From Crocinitomix sp. (lineage in GTDB: Bacteria; Bacteroidota; Bacteroidia; Flavobacteriales_D; Crocinitomicaceae), in contig WTCE01000037.1 in the NCBI GenBank assembly GCA_013138735.1, positions 1 to 32,049 of the forward strand: a DNA stretch of 32,049 nt, in the 5' to 3' direction. Under the pieces are notes generated by a model that saw only the letters and a program-made list of their open reading frames with translations, made no database searches and had not been told where the DNA came from. Shown here piece by piece: positions 1 through 8,021 of the stretch. The first letter of the stretch is position 1. Each line of letters opens with the position of its first letter. The position numbers and the translations under genes are program-made.

Positions 1-149
1 AAGGAATGACGTTAATTTCTCGATAACAGTGTACTTTTCGTCACTTAGAACAATCCATAACTGTCATTCCCCTCATCAAGTTTGTTTCGTTTAATTTATA
101 TAAAAACAAACATAGGAGAACAAGTGAGACTAATGACTATTTTTGCCCC

Positions 150-686
150 GTGACAGAAGAACTAAAACTCCAATTATTTGAGCAAAAGCAGAAGTTTTTG
201 CGTGAGATTCCGCATCCAAAATTGATTCTAAAAGAGATGAGAATTTTGCAGCGAATCAATCCGGAATTAGATTTGACAGCATTAACTTTTGAAAAGATTA
301 AAATGAATGCTGATGAAAAATCAACGCCGCTTGAATCATTTCTTGAAAGTCATATCCTAAACGAGTTGTTAGCGAAACAAAAAATTAGTCAAGCACTTGA
401 TGTTTCACCTTTATTTGAAGCATTACATAATTTATTTAAGCAGCAAGTTCTATTATTGAAAAAGCTACAATCCTATCTTCCAACTATTGCCGAAGGTATT
501 GATAAAGACGTAAAGATGTCTGTCCCTTTCGACACATATAATATGCTAAAGCGAATTCGTGAATTAAACCTGAAAGAGAAAGAAATAAAGGATTATCTTT
601 GCAACGTAATAAAAGCACAAGAAAAGCCGTTTAGAATATTAGTTGAAAACTGCTTACGTGCCAATAAAATCTTAAGCCATGTCTGA
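150..686 (+). CDS. Hypothetical cytoplasmic protein, first gene of an envelope-related operon
   Basis: A 178-residue, helix-rich, charged protein with no signal peptide or membrane segment; I do not recognise a family. It opens a run of seven same-strand genes with gaps of 12 bp or less or short overlaps. The start is a GTG at 150. The only nearby ATG (133) is in another frame and ends in a TGA that overlaps this GTG (GTGA). An in-frame ATG lies at codon 30 (about 237), so a shorter product is possible. Function is unknown; the operon context (beta-barrel, lipoprotein, lysozyme) hints at the cell envelope, which is inference only. Confidence 0.7.
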   Translation: MTEELKLQLFEQKQKFLREIPHPKLILKEMRILQRINPELDLTALTFEKIKMNADEKSTPLESFLESHILNELLAKQKISQALDVSPLFEALHNLFKQQVLLLKKLQSYLPTIAEGIDKDVKMSVPFDTYNMLKRIRELNLKEKEIKDYLCNVIKAQEKPFRILVENCLRANKILSHV

Positions 687-945
687 TCAGTATGACAAAC
701 TTAGAGCATTGCTTGCCGAATTAGAATATCCTTCGATATATCTTTACAAATTTATTGTAAAGCAAGATCCTAATAAGGTTATCGATATTAAAAGATGTTT
801 TAGTGAAACAGCCGAGTTTACGGAGCGTGCATCCAAAAATGGAAACTACATTTCGGTAAGTATAAGGGAAATGATGCTGAGCAGTGACGCGATTATTGAC
901 CGTTATAAAACAGTTGGTAAATTTGAGAACGTAATTACACTTTAA
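679..945 (+). CDS. Small hypothetical protein (88 aa)
   Basis: An 88-residue soluble protein that starts with ATG inside the last codons of the preceding gene (8-bp overlap) and stops one base before the next ATG, which points to translational coupling. No signal peptide, membrane helix or recognised motif is visible. The antisense reading frame over the same stretch is longer but has no support from context. Function unknown. Confidence 0.7.
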   Translation: MSDQYDKLRALLAELEYPSIYLYKFIVKQDPNKVIDIKRCFSETAEFTERASKNGNYISVSIREMMLSSDAIIDRYKTVGKFENVITL

Positions 946-946
946 G

Positions 947-1339
947 ATGGGTAAAGCAGAATCAGTAGATATTATTTTAGGCATTTTGTATGCACTTGCA
1001 GCAGTCATGCTTTTTGTTGTAAGCTATGTCTATTTTATTAAACGATTTAAGCGCAATAAAATGTTGGCTGTTAATGACGTAGTATTGACAACCTCTCGTT
1101 ATGACCAATACGAGAATAAAACGCAGTTCTTAATTGAATTGTCAAAACAATTGAAAATAACGCTTCGCTTATTGGATGATAAAGAACAAGAAGTAGCCGT
1201 ATTATTAGATGAAGAATTAGAACCAGGCGAGAATGTGGTTGATTTTGATCCTTTGAACTATCAAGATGGGATTTATTATTTATCTTTAAAAACGGATGGA
1301 ACCTCAATATTGAGAAAAATCAGTATCAACAAGCATTAA
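947..1339 (+). CDS. Single-pass membrane protein with T9SS-sorting/FlgD-Ig-like C-terminal domain
   Basis: A 130-residue protein. Residues about 8-32 form one hydrophobic helix followed at once by a basic stretch (KRFKRNK), so the positive-inside rule puts the C-terminus in the cytoplasm. Residues about 65-130 read like the beta-sandwich of Por-secretion C-terminal sorting (TIGR04183) or FlgD Ig-like domains: a LRLLDD strand, EVAVLLDEELEPGENVVDFD, then DGIYYLSLK and a final RKISI strand. The usual YPNP motif and N-terminal signal peptide are missing. Gaps of 1 bp upstream and 6 bp downstream place it firmly in the operon. Role unknown. Confidence 0.75.
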   Translation: MGKAESVDIILGILYALAAVMLFVVSYVYFIKRFKRNKMLAVNDVVLTTSRYDQYENKTQFLIELSKQLKITLRLLDDKEQEVAVLLDEELEPGENVVDFDPLNYQDGIYYLSLKTDGTSILRKISINKH

Positions 1340-1345
1340 AAACTT

Positions 1346-2020
1346 ATGAAAACAATGAAAAAAAGTAGTTTAATTTTTTGTTTATTTATTTGCTCCTTTT
1401 TCTTTGTTTTTACTGCCCAAGGTCAATCATCTACTTTTTCCCCTACCGGAAGCTTTAGTCTAGATCTTGGCGTACCGGCTAAGCCACAAAATCCAGCTTT
1501 TGAGCATACAATGGAAGGTCTGCTGAATGCGGGTCTCGACTATAGATATAATGTATACAGGGGATTGACCGTAGGTTTAGGATTAAAGTACACCTTTTTT
1601 ACACTCAATTCTTTTGCATTTAGCAATACAGCAATTTCTGGTGGAATGCAGTCGCCTGGTGCTTATGCCGTAGTAGGTTATGAAAAATTTACAACAGAAA
1701 GAATTTCATTCACAGGAAGTTTGAGAGGGGGATATTCACTCTTAATGAATTTTAATGATTCTTGCAGAGTAAAACTGGGAGGACAACACATTTCAGAATC
1801 GTTTTTTGTTGAGCCTCAAATAGAAATGGCAATGTTGACAGATAAGGTTTCTGAGCACGCATTTTCAATGATTATAGGCTATAGTTTTTATTTCCATAAT
1901 TTTTCAAATGAGGATTTATGTATGAATAATATTTCTTCCCTTTTTCCAGAAGATTATGAGGGGGTTACGCGCTACTTGAGCATTGGTTTTGGGTATCGAT
2001 ATTATATGGGAAGGCGTTAG
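1346..2020 (+). CDS. Predicted outer-membrane beta-barrel protein
   Basis: A 224-residue protein with a typical Sec signal peptide: KTMKK, a Phe/Ile-rich core, and cleavage probably near QG-QS at about residue 27. The mature part has alternating polar/aromatic strands (GLTVGLGLKYTFF, RISFTGSLRGGYSLL, AFSMIIGYSFYFH) and ends in an aromatic/glycine-rich strand (YLSIGFGYRYYMGRR), as in small Bacteroidota outer-membrane barrels. It begins 6 bp after the preceding gene and is followed 11 bp later by a lipoprotein gene, so the two may act together at the outer membrane (inference). No specific substrate can be named. Confidence 0.75.
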   Translation: MKTMKKSSLIFCLFICSFFFVFTAQGQSSTFSPTGSFSLDLGVPAKPQNPAFEHTMEGLLNAGLDYRYNVYRGLTVGLGLKYTFFTLNSFAFSNTAISGGMQSPGAYAVVGYEKFTTERISFTGSLRGGYSLLMNFNDSCRVKLGGQHISESFFVEPQIEMAMLTDKVSEHAFSMIIGYSFYFHNFSNEDLCMNNISSLFPEDYEGVTRYLSIGFGYRYYMGRR

Positions 2021-2031
2021 CTTTTTAAAGT

Positions 2032-2658
2032 ATGGTGAAACAATTTTTATATATCAGTTTAGTCGTTTTAACACTTGTTTCTTGCAATAAAGAAACAGAA
2101 CCTGAGGGACCTATTCTACCTGTTGGTGCGGTTGCATTTGGCGAGGGGGATATTGCATTTGTACCTTATGGAGCCAGTGATCAGGTTTTTAAAAAAGCAC
2201 CCGACTTCACTACGGAGTTAATTCTAAACTTTAAAGAACGTTTGTTTACTGAACAAGTATTCGCATGGAATCAAACTTTTTTCACTTTCAATGTAGATCC
2301 GGGACTAGAATTGGAGTTACGCCTTCGTTATTTACAAGCTGAGGAAGAATATCATAAATCCTTGGCAATTTATATGCCTTATCGGGATGTGTTTGGAAAT
2401 GCTAAAACCTCTGTTTTTGAAACCCCACTAGATACAACTGTTTTGGAATCAGGCTTTTTTACAGACCTAGTTACTTTTCATGATACGCTAGAGATTAATG
2501 GCGCAGATTGGTTTGACGTTTTTGAAATTAATCCACTTACTAGTACAAATCCGGAGGCGGACAGCGAAACAAACTTTTCAAAAGTCTATTATAACCCCAC
2601 GTTCGGCATTATTGAAATGGATCAAAAAAATGGAGATGTTTGGATTTTGCATCCCTAA
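2032..2658 (+). CDS. Predicted lipoprotein, unknown function
   Basis: A 208-residue protein with a lipoprotein signal peptide: MVKQF, a hydrophobic core, then a lipobox LVSC with Cys at residue 18-19 followed by NKETEPEGP, a typical flexible tether. The rest is acidic and beta-rich with no motif I recognise. It sits 11 bp after a beta-barrel gene and 12 bp before the metallo-hydrolase gene, so it is probably cotranscribed. Likely anchored in the outer membrane, facing the periplasm or surface (inference). Confidence 0.75.
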   Translation: MVKQFLYISLVVLTLVSCNKETEPEGPILPVGAVAFGEGDIAFVPYGASDQVFKKAPDFTTELILNFKERLFTEQVFAWNQTFFTFNVDPGLELELRLRYLQAEEEYHKSLAIYMPYRDVFGNAKTSVFETPLDTTVLESGFFTDLVTFHDTLEINGADWFDVFEINPLTSTNPEADSETNFSKVYYNPTFGIIEMDQKNGDVWILHP

Positions 2659-2670
2659 TCTTATGCAAAC

Positions 2671-3450
2671 ATGAATGAATTTAAAGCCACTTTTTTAGGG
2701 ACGGGTACCTCGCAAGGGGTTCCAGTTATTGCCTGTAATTGTGACGTTTGCCTTTCTCAAGATTCAAAAGATAAACGTTTGCGCACTTCATTAATGGTAA
2801 GTATTAATGGCAAAAACATTGTAATTGATACAGGGCCTGATTTTAGGCAACAAATGTTAAGGGAGAAGGTGCAAAGCTTAGATGCAGTATTGTTTACGCA
2901 TGAACATAAAGATCATATTGCAGGAATGGATGATGTGAGAGCGTTCAATTATAGAACAAAGTTACCCATGGAAATTTATGCCTCAGATTTGGTGGAGATT
3001 GGATTAAAAAGAGAATTTCATTACGTTTTTGGTGGTTTTAATTATCCTGGAATTCCACAGGTAAATTTGAATAGAATAGGGGATGCCCCCTTTACTGTGA
3101 TTGATGAACAAGTCATCCCTATTAATGTCTTACATTATAAATTACCAGTTAAAGCCTTCCGAATTCGAGATTTTTCTTACGTAACAGATGCCAATTTTAT
3201 TGCAGAATCTGAAATGGAAAAATTAAAGGGTACCGAGCATTTGGTAATTAACGCTTTAAGAAGAACAGAACATATTTCACATTATACATTGGACCAAGCG
3301 CTAGAGATTATAGAAAAAATAGGCCCTAAAAAGGCTTATTTAACGCATTTAAGCCATTTAATGGGGAGACATGTGGATGTTATGAAGGAATTGCCTTCGA
3401 ACGTGCAAGTAGCTTATGATGGTTTAGAAGTTGATTTAAATGAAGTTTAA
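2671..3450 (+). CDS. MBL-fold metal-dependent hydrolase, PhnP-like
   Basis: A 259-residue cytoplasmic metallo-beta-lactamase-fold enzyme. The metal-binding motif is THEHKDH (H77, H79, D81, H82). The N-terminal GTGTSQGVP strand and a Cys cluster (C22, C24, C27) resemble the structural zinc site of PhnP-type cyclic phosphodiesterases. Downstream metal ligands fit DIDTGPDFR-, YVTDAN- and THLSH-type motifs (IDTGPD at 52-57; YVTDAN; LTHLSHLMGRH). In Bacteroidota such proteins are usually stand-alone and their true substrate is not established. The gene overlaps the following lysozyme gene by 11 bp. Confidence 0.85.
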   Translation: MNEFKATFLGTGTSQGVPVIACNCDVCLSQDSKDKRLRTSLMVSINGKNIVIDTGPDFRQQMLREKVQSLDAVLFTHEHKDHIAGMDDVRAFNYRTKLPMEIYASDLVEIGLKREFHYVFGGFNYPGIPQVNLNRIGDAPFTVIDEQVIPINVLHYKLPVKAFRIRDFSYVTDANFIAESEMEKLKGTEHLVINALRRTEHISHYTLDQALEIIEKIGPKKAYLTHLSHLMGRHVDVMKELPSNVQVAYDGLEVDLNEV

Positions 3451-4180
3451 AGCAATTGTCATATTCTTATTTTTAGGAGTTGCGCTTAGTTCTATTGCCT
3501 ATATTCTCCTTCAAACAAAACGGGCTTCATTTATTTACAATGATTATGGGGTCGCCATTCCCCCTGATTATCCTATTATGGGCTTAGATATTTCTCACCA
3601 TCAAGGTGAAATAAATTTTGAAGAAGCCATGGAAATGGGGACGGCAAAAGATAGCGTTCAATTCGTTTATATAAAAGCAACCGAAGGCACTGATTTTTTA
3701 GATACTAAATTCGATCAAAATGCAGAGGGCTTTGCAGCGCAAGGAATGAATTATGGCTTTTATCACTACTATCAGCCAAATTGTTCTGCCGAAAAGCAAG
3801 CTTTATTTTACTGTGAAACGGTAAAGCGCTATAATTTTAAATTAATTCCTGTTGTGGATATTGAGGTTATTGGAAATCAAAATAAAAACAAACTAGTAGA
3901 TTCATTAACGGTGTTTATCAATCGCGTACATCAAATTTTAGAATCACGCCCAATGATCTATACCTACGTCTCTTTTTATCAAGACTATTTGCACAATTCA
4001 AGTTTGGATAGTGAGTTGTTTTGGTTCGCTTCTTACAATCGAAGTAACCCATATATGGAAATGGAAAATGCCGTGATATGGCAGTTTACCGAGCGTGGCA
4101 ACATAAACGGTATTGAAACCAAAGTAGATCTGAATGTTGCCAAATCAAATTATAAGGATAAGATTTTAAGAGTCAGATAA
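3440..4180 (+). CDS. Glycoside hydrolase family 25 lysozyme-like protein
   Basis: A 246-residue protein with an N-terminal signal anchor (hydrophobic residues about 5-25) and a GH25 muramidase domain. Family landmarks are MGLDISHHQG (first catalytic Asp region), YIKATEGTDF, GFYHYY, the VVDIEV acid pair (DxE) after the central strand, and a late IWQFTE. GH25 enzymes cleave the MurNAc-GlcNAc bond of peptidoglycan; this one is probably held in the inner membrane facing the periplasm. Its start lies in the end of the preceding gene (11-bp overlap). It is the last gene of the operon; no clear hairpin terminator follows. Confidence 0.88.
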   Translation: MKFKAIVIFLFLGVALSSIAYILLQTKRASFIYNDYGVAIPPDYPIMGLDISHHQGEINFEEAMEMGTAKDSVQFVYIKATEGTDFLDTKFDQNAEGFAAQGMNYGFYHYYQPNCSAEKQALFYCETVKRYNFKLIPVVDIEVIGNQNKNKLVDSLTVFINRVHQILESRPMIYTYVSFYQDYLHNSSLDSELFWFASYNRSNPYMEMENAVIWQFTERGNINGIETKVDLNVAKSNYKDKILRVR

Positions 4181-4360
4181 TACTTAGGCAATAGGCATTA
4201 GTACTTAGATTGCTTCGCTATTAATACTTAGACTGCTCGCTTTGCTCGCTGTTATCTACTCTTATTCGTGTTATGTGAAGTTGAAAAAATACGGGTCTGA
4301 CTTGTTTTGGACTTTTGCCTTTTATCATATTGTAAATTATTCTAGAAAAAAAAATGAAAG
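4181..4360. other. Non-coding spacer with degenerate direct repeats
   Basis: No plausible gene. Between about 4183 and 4250 the motif tacttag recurs three times, twice followed by a variant of attgctcgct, giving imperfect direct repeats such as tgcttcgct and tgctcgctttgctcgct. The rest is AT-rich. It could be decayed repeat DNA; nothing functional can be claimed. Confidence 0.4.
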
Positions 4361-4364
4361 AAAA

Positions 4365-4452
4365 GGGGAACGACTAACAACGTAGAAATGATATATACAA
4401 TAACCCAAAACCTATGAAAAGATACCATTCCGTCTACGCCGCTGCGCTCCCC
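4365..4452 (+). repeat. Tandem structured element, copy 1
   Basis: First of three related elements. The shared core taacccaaaacctatgaaaa lies at 4401-4420. It is enclosed by an inner stem cgtaga (4381-4386) / tctacg (4433-4438) and an outer stem ggggaacg (4365-4372) / cgctcccc (4445-4452) with one A-C mismatch. An ATG inside the core (4414) opens a 26-codon frame ending at 4494, with no similarity I recognise. This is the most divergent of the three copies. Confidence 0.6.
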
Positions 4453-4579
4453 CTCTCGTTTTTAGACGTACTTAAAGTAAGTACCTTACATTGATAGTAA
4501 GTTATACTATATAGAACGTATAAATACCTAGGATATCTTACGAATTAAGAAAAAAAGTGAAAATTATTGAAAAAAAAGA

Positions 4580-4660
4580 AGGGAGCACATTGAACGTAGA
4601 ACTTTCATTAACCCAAAACTTATGAAAAAGTAATATCTACTAAGAAACCAAGTGCTCCCT
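4580..4660 (+). repeat. Tandem structured element, copy 2
   Basis: Second copy. The core taacccaaaacttatgaaaa is at 4609-4628. The inner stem is gtaga (4596-4600) / tctac (4636-4640). The outer stem agggagcac (4580-4588) / gtgctccct (4652-4660) is a perfect 9 bp. The stem sequence differs from copies 1 and 3 although pairing is kept. The core ATG is followed by AAA AAG TAA, a three-codon frame (Met-Lys-Lys-stop), so the element is unlikely to encode a protein. Confidence 0.7.
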
Positions 4661-4710
4661 ATTCTTATATATTTTGAAACGGGATGATCAATACATGTCG
4701 TAAAAAAATA

Positions 4711-4802
4711 TGGAGTGAGCAACTTTTCGAAGAATTCTTCATTAACCCAAAACTTATGAAAAAGTAAAATATTACTTTCTTCTACTCTGGCTACTCACTC
4801 CA
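4711..4802 (+). repeat. Tandem structured element, copy 3
   Basis: Third copy. The core taacccaaaacttatgaaaa is at 4743-4762, identical to copy 2 and again followed by AGTAA (Met-Lys-Lys-stop). The outer stem is tggagtgag (4711-4719) / ctcactcca (4794-4802), a perfect 9 bp; the inner stem is gaaga (4729-4733) / tcttc (4778-4782). A local 12-bp palindrome gaagaattcttc (4729-4740) competes with the inner stem. No run of T follows, so it does not look like a simple terminator. Confidence 0.7.
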
Positions 4803-5107
4803 ATCATTAAATACTTTAAGTTCAAACCGTTGTTTAAATCTGAGACAAAGTTAGGCAAACTATTATATTAACGTTAAGCCTAAATTCTCTTTTTTTATTC
4901 TTTTCGACAAATGTCGCCTTTTACTGAGCCAAATGTACGATTTTTTTCGATATAATAATAAGTACTTATACCTATCTCTAGGTGTAAATACTTAGGGTTA
5001 TGGAAAAAATAATGAATTTCCCGATAAATGTTAAAAAACACCAATCTAGTAGATTTCTCTGTAACGTACTGTTAGTCATTAGTTGTTACGAATTATATCA
5101 CCAAAAC
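4803..5107. other. AT-rich spacer without recognisable gene
   Basis: No gene-sized reading frame with support. The only structure I see is a short dyad near 4971-4984 (accta-tctc-taggt) and another tacttagg motif like those around 4200. It separates the repeat cluster from the terminator of the downstream minus-strand gene. Confidence 0.4.
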
Positions 5108-5110
5108 TAA

Positions 5111-5147
5111 AAACGCCCTAATCCGGTTTAGTCGGATCAGGGCGTTT
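5111..5147 (-). terminator. Rho-independent terminator for the thioredoxin-domain gene
   Basis: Arms aaacgccctaatccg (5111-5125) and cggatcagggcgttt (5133-5147) pair over 15 bp with one non-Watson-Crick position. Read on the minus strand that position is a G-U wobble, while on the plus strand it is an A-C clash, so the hairpin favours minus-strand transcripts. The minus strand continues with TTTTTAGTTTTGG. It lies 24 bp after the stop of the minus-strand gene ending at 5171. Confidence 0.85.
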
Positions 5148-5170
5148 ATTAATTTATTTTTTTCGAAAAT

Positions 5171-6742
5171 TTACTCCGACGGAGGGTTATCTCCATTTTC
5201 AGGATCGTCAAGCGGAAATAATTTTTCATCCTCTTCATGACCAGTTAATTTATCAATTATTAGTTCTAATTGACCAATGCTGACCTGTTTGTAAACAATC
5301 TTTTTGTCTTTGTCCAAAATAAAGATCCGTGGCGTAGAATATACATCCCATGTATCTGCATAATTTAAACTTTGCAATGTCGTGTGTTCTCTTAGCAAGA
5401 TGCTTAAGCCTTTTTGATTATCCGTTGAATCAGTAGCGGCTTTATATACGGTTGGTGTTATACCCACATTAATGAAGCTTAAGTCATACTTAACGATAAA
5501 AGCTTTCCATTTATCAAAATCAGCGCCTGTTGCTTTTCCAATCGCATAAACTTCGACATTTCTTTCTTTGAATTTTTTGTCATACAACGTATCCAATTTC
5601 GGCGTAATCTTTTTACAATGTCCACATTCTGGATCCCAAAAATATAATACGGTATATTCCGCTTCAATATCATAGGTGCTAATCCAATTTTTTTCAGTTG
5701 AATCAGGTAATATAATTGGGAATGAAGGACCTCCAACAATTGTTGGCGCAATTTTATCTGCTCGTTCACATACTTTTTTAGTGTTTTCTGGTGTCATCCA
5801 ATAAGCCACATTATTTGGAAAGCAATAATAATTCTTCGCCATTAAATAAAACACTTTGTCCATTCCCATAATTTGAGAAGTTTCGTATTTATTGGTCACA
5901 TGGTGAACTATATATTGGAACACTTTATTGTTTTGATCCATTATATCCGTTTTGTTAATTAAATCTTGCGTATAGTAAAATACAGAATCTGGAAGTAGCA
6001 TAACTCCTGATTTACCAAAGAATTTATCTAACTTATTGTGAAAAACAGGTGTGTTTACAGTTCTGTAGTCCTTTAAGTTTACATTGTCCCAATAATGCTG
6101 CATGTAGTAGTTGTAGACAAAGTTTGAATCCGTAATGTTGCCTTCTTCATCTCTTGGATGTTCTGGTAATTTTTTGTCAATTGTCATCCCAAGCATTATG
6201 CCTACAAATTTATCTGCATGATTGATGATAATATCCTGTTGCATTTTCACTACATCATCATTGATTTGGCTGAGTTGCGCTTTATATTTCTCTTTCTGTT
6301 TGTCAGTCGTTTCAGGCAAATTCATTTTTGTACCAATTGGTTTGCTCTCAATACGCTTTTGAGCCATATAGTTCATATAGTCAAAGAATAACTTGTTGTT
6401 TATGGATTTTTTAACCTCAAGCGTAGGAATTGGTTCTTCTACATTATTGATGTGGATGTCAATTTCCTCATTATCTAGAATAATGTCAAATGGTTTACCA
6501 TTAGGTAAGATTATGGCATAAAGTCCACCTCTATGTTTATTTCCTTCAAATTGAAAACTTCCATTTTTTGATTCGGTAGTATCGGCGTAAAACAATTTAT
6601 TACCAAAGTAACGCGCCAAGTAAATCGTTGTATCTGGAATATCTGCAGATATTTTAACAGGTTGCGGAGCTATTGCTATGCTAGACTGCGCCTGCGTCGT
6701 AAATACAGTGATTAACGAGATAAGAAAAATTAAATACTTCAT
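5171..6742 (-). CDS. Periplasmic thioredoxin-domain protein with DUF4369-like N-terminus
   Basis: A 523-residue secreted protein. The signal peptide (MKYLIFLISLITVFTTQAQS) cleaves near residue 18. Residues about 30-125 form a DUF4369-like beta domain (DTTIYLARYFGNKLFYADTT, IILDNEEIDI). A helical linker of the DUF5106 type follows. The C-terminal third is an AhpC/TSA-thioredoxin fold with the active site C373-G-H-C376 (YFWDPECGHCKK) and a TPRIFILDKDKKIV strand with the cis-Pro. It is predicted to exchange thiols and disulfides in the periplasm; the tail is acidic (EEDEKLFPLDDPENGD). Its own terminator follows at 5111. Partner proteins are unknown. Confidence 0.88.
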   Translation of the reverse strand: MKYLIFLISLITVFTTQAQSSIAIAPQPVKISADIPDTTIYLARYFGNKLFYADTTESKNGSFQFEGNKHRGGLYAIILPNGKPFDIILDNEEIDIHINNVEEPIPTLEVKKSINNKLFFDYMNYMAQKRIESKPIGTKMNLPETTDKQKEKYKAQLSQINDDVVKMQQDIIINHADKFVGIMLGMTIDKKLPEHPRDEEGNITDSNFVYNYYMQHYWDNVNLKDYRTVNTPVFHNKLDKFFGKSGVMLLPDSVFYYTQDLINKTDIMDQNNKVFQYIVHHVTNKYETSQIMGMDKVFYLMAKNYYCFPNNVAYWMTPENTKKVCERADKIAPTIVGGPSFPIILPDSTEKNWISTYDIEAEYTVLYFWDPECGHCKKITPKLDTLYDKKFKERNVEVYAIGKATGADFDKWKAFIVKYDLSFINVGITPTVYKAATDSTDNQKGLSILLREHTTLQSLNYADTWDVYSTPRIFILDKDKKIVYKQVSIGQLELIIDKLTGHEEDEKLFPLDDPENGDNPPSE

Positions 6743-6827
6743 AATAGTTTTATGTTATGCTCTAAATGTAAAGGTCAGACGAAGATAAAACACTTATCGT
6801 TATTTGTTTAACAAATAATTAACGTTT

Positions 6828-8018
6828 TTATGCATCTCCCAATTTATTCACAGTTTTTTTAATGTTTAAATAATTGGACACAATAAAGAGTCCAAAGCAA
6901 AGAATAGCCACGATTAGAGTGGTGGTCAAACTTGATCCTTCAATATTGATTCCATTTTCTTCTAACCAAGTGTTGACGGCAACAATTTTTACAAAAAACA
7001 TGATTGTAATGGCCGAAATCGTGATAATGCCAAAGGTAATACTTAGTTGTTTAATAAATGTATTTACAATACTTTGAATGGAGTAGCCTAAGCGCAATAA
7101 AGTTTTTATTTCATAAGAAGCCTTGCTCAAAACAAGTTGAGAGTATTGTACAAAGCCTAATAAGGAAAGTAGCATGATTAAAACAGATGCAATTCCAAAA
7201 ATACCGATTACAACGGCTATAATAGTTTTGATTTTAGCAACATCAATGGCAGACTTATTAATGTCTAGATTCATTTCATTCATTAATTCATCCAATTCTC
7301 CATAACTATTATCTTTAGTCGTAATAAAAATTCGAGATGGATTTTTAATTTTCCCGTTTCCATAAATGCCATTTGCATGTTTCAAAAATGGCTCAGGAAC
7401 CAAGATAGAACTGATTTTATGTGAAAAACCAACAACCCGGCCAATCATTTCTGTTTTTTTGCCATTTCCGTCAATATAAATAGTAAGCCGCGCAGCCATC
7501 AATAGCTCTTCTGAAATTTGATTCATTCCTTGGCTTTGCGCAAAACCATAATTAATAATCATTATAAAATCACGTGGCAATACAATGGGGATAAATTCAC
7601 TTTCCTCGTTCCAATCCCAGTCTACATTAATATCCATGAAGCGATTAGGGATGGCTTGAAAAAACATATCCGCATAAAAATGGGGCAATCCGTCACCTTC
7701 AACTTCTGAAATCCCAACTTTAAAATCGGCAGATTCGAATGGTGCGACATCAGTAATAAATTCTTTGTCCTCAAGAGATTTAATGTCTTCAGGGCTGAAT
7801 TCAGTTGAATTCATTCCGATTGAAGTTAATTTGGTTACTTTTTTCTGAATCACTACCGAATTTGGTCCAAACAATTCCTCTTCATTTGAATGAAAAGATT
7901 GTACATCCATTATCAATTGCAAACTCAAGAGTAAAGCAGTGAGGCCAATTAAGGCGCCCGCAGTTGCAAATATGAACTGAAGGTTTCTGCTGTCTTTAAA
8001 TAAAATTTTCTTCAACAT
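6828..8018 (-). CDS. ABC transporter permease, FtsX/MacB-like
   Basis: A 396-residue inner-membrane protein. One helix lies near the N-terminus (about 16-38), then a large extracytoplasmic domain of about 220 residues, then three C-terminal helices (about 265-290, 310-335, 360-380). This is the four-helix layout of FtsX/MacB/LolC-type permeases, which drive mechanical work or lipoprotein/peptide release rather than classical import. It lies 3 bp after its ATPase gene on the same strand, so the two form one transporter. No substrate can be named. Confidence 0.85.
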   Translation of the reverse strand: MLKKILFKDSRNLQFIFATAGALIGLTALLLSLQLIMDVQSFHSNEEELFGPNSVVIQKKVTKLTSIGMNSTEFSPEDIKSLEDKEFITDVAPFESADFKVGISEVEGDGLPHFYADMFFQAIPNRFMDINVDWDWNEESEFIPIVLPRDFIMIINYGFAQSQGMNQISEELLMAARLTIYIDGNGKKTEMIGRVVGFSHKISSILVPEPFLKHANGIYGNGKIKNPSRIFITTKDNSYGELDELMNEMNLDINKSAIDVAKIKTIIAVVIGIFGIASVLIMLLSLLGFVQYSQLVLSKASYEIKTLLRLGYSIQSIVNTFIKQLSITFGIITISAITIMFFVKIVAVNTWLEENGINIEGSSLTTTLIVAILCFGLFIVSNYLNIKKTVNKLGDA

Positions 8019-8021
8019 AGC

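Noticed and set aside
721-1008. Minus-strand 95-residue frame
   Set aside because: It is antisense to two tightly packed operon genes and has no homology or context.
4183-4260. Direct repeats suspected as a CRISPR-like array
   Set aside because: Units are short, irregular and without uniform spacers; no cas genes are in the window.
4414-4494. 26-codon frame starting at the core ATG of repeat copy 1
   Set aside because: Copies 2 and 3 have a stop after two lysine codons at the same place, so the ATG is not under coding selection across copies.
6797-6822. Hairpin ttatttg/caaataa after the ABC permease gene
   Set aside because: All-AT stem of 7 bp without a T-tract on the minus strand; too weak to call a terminator.
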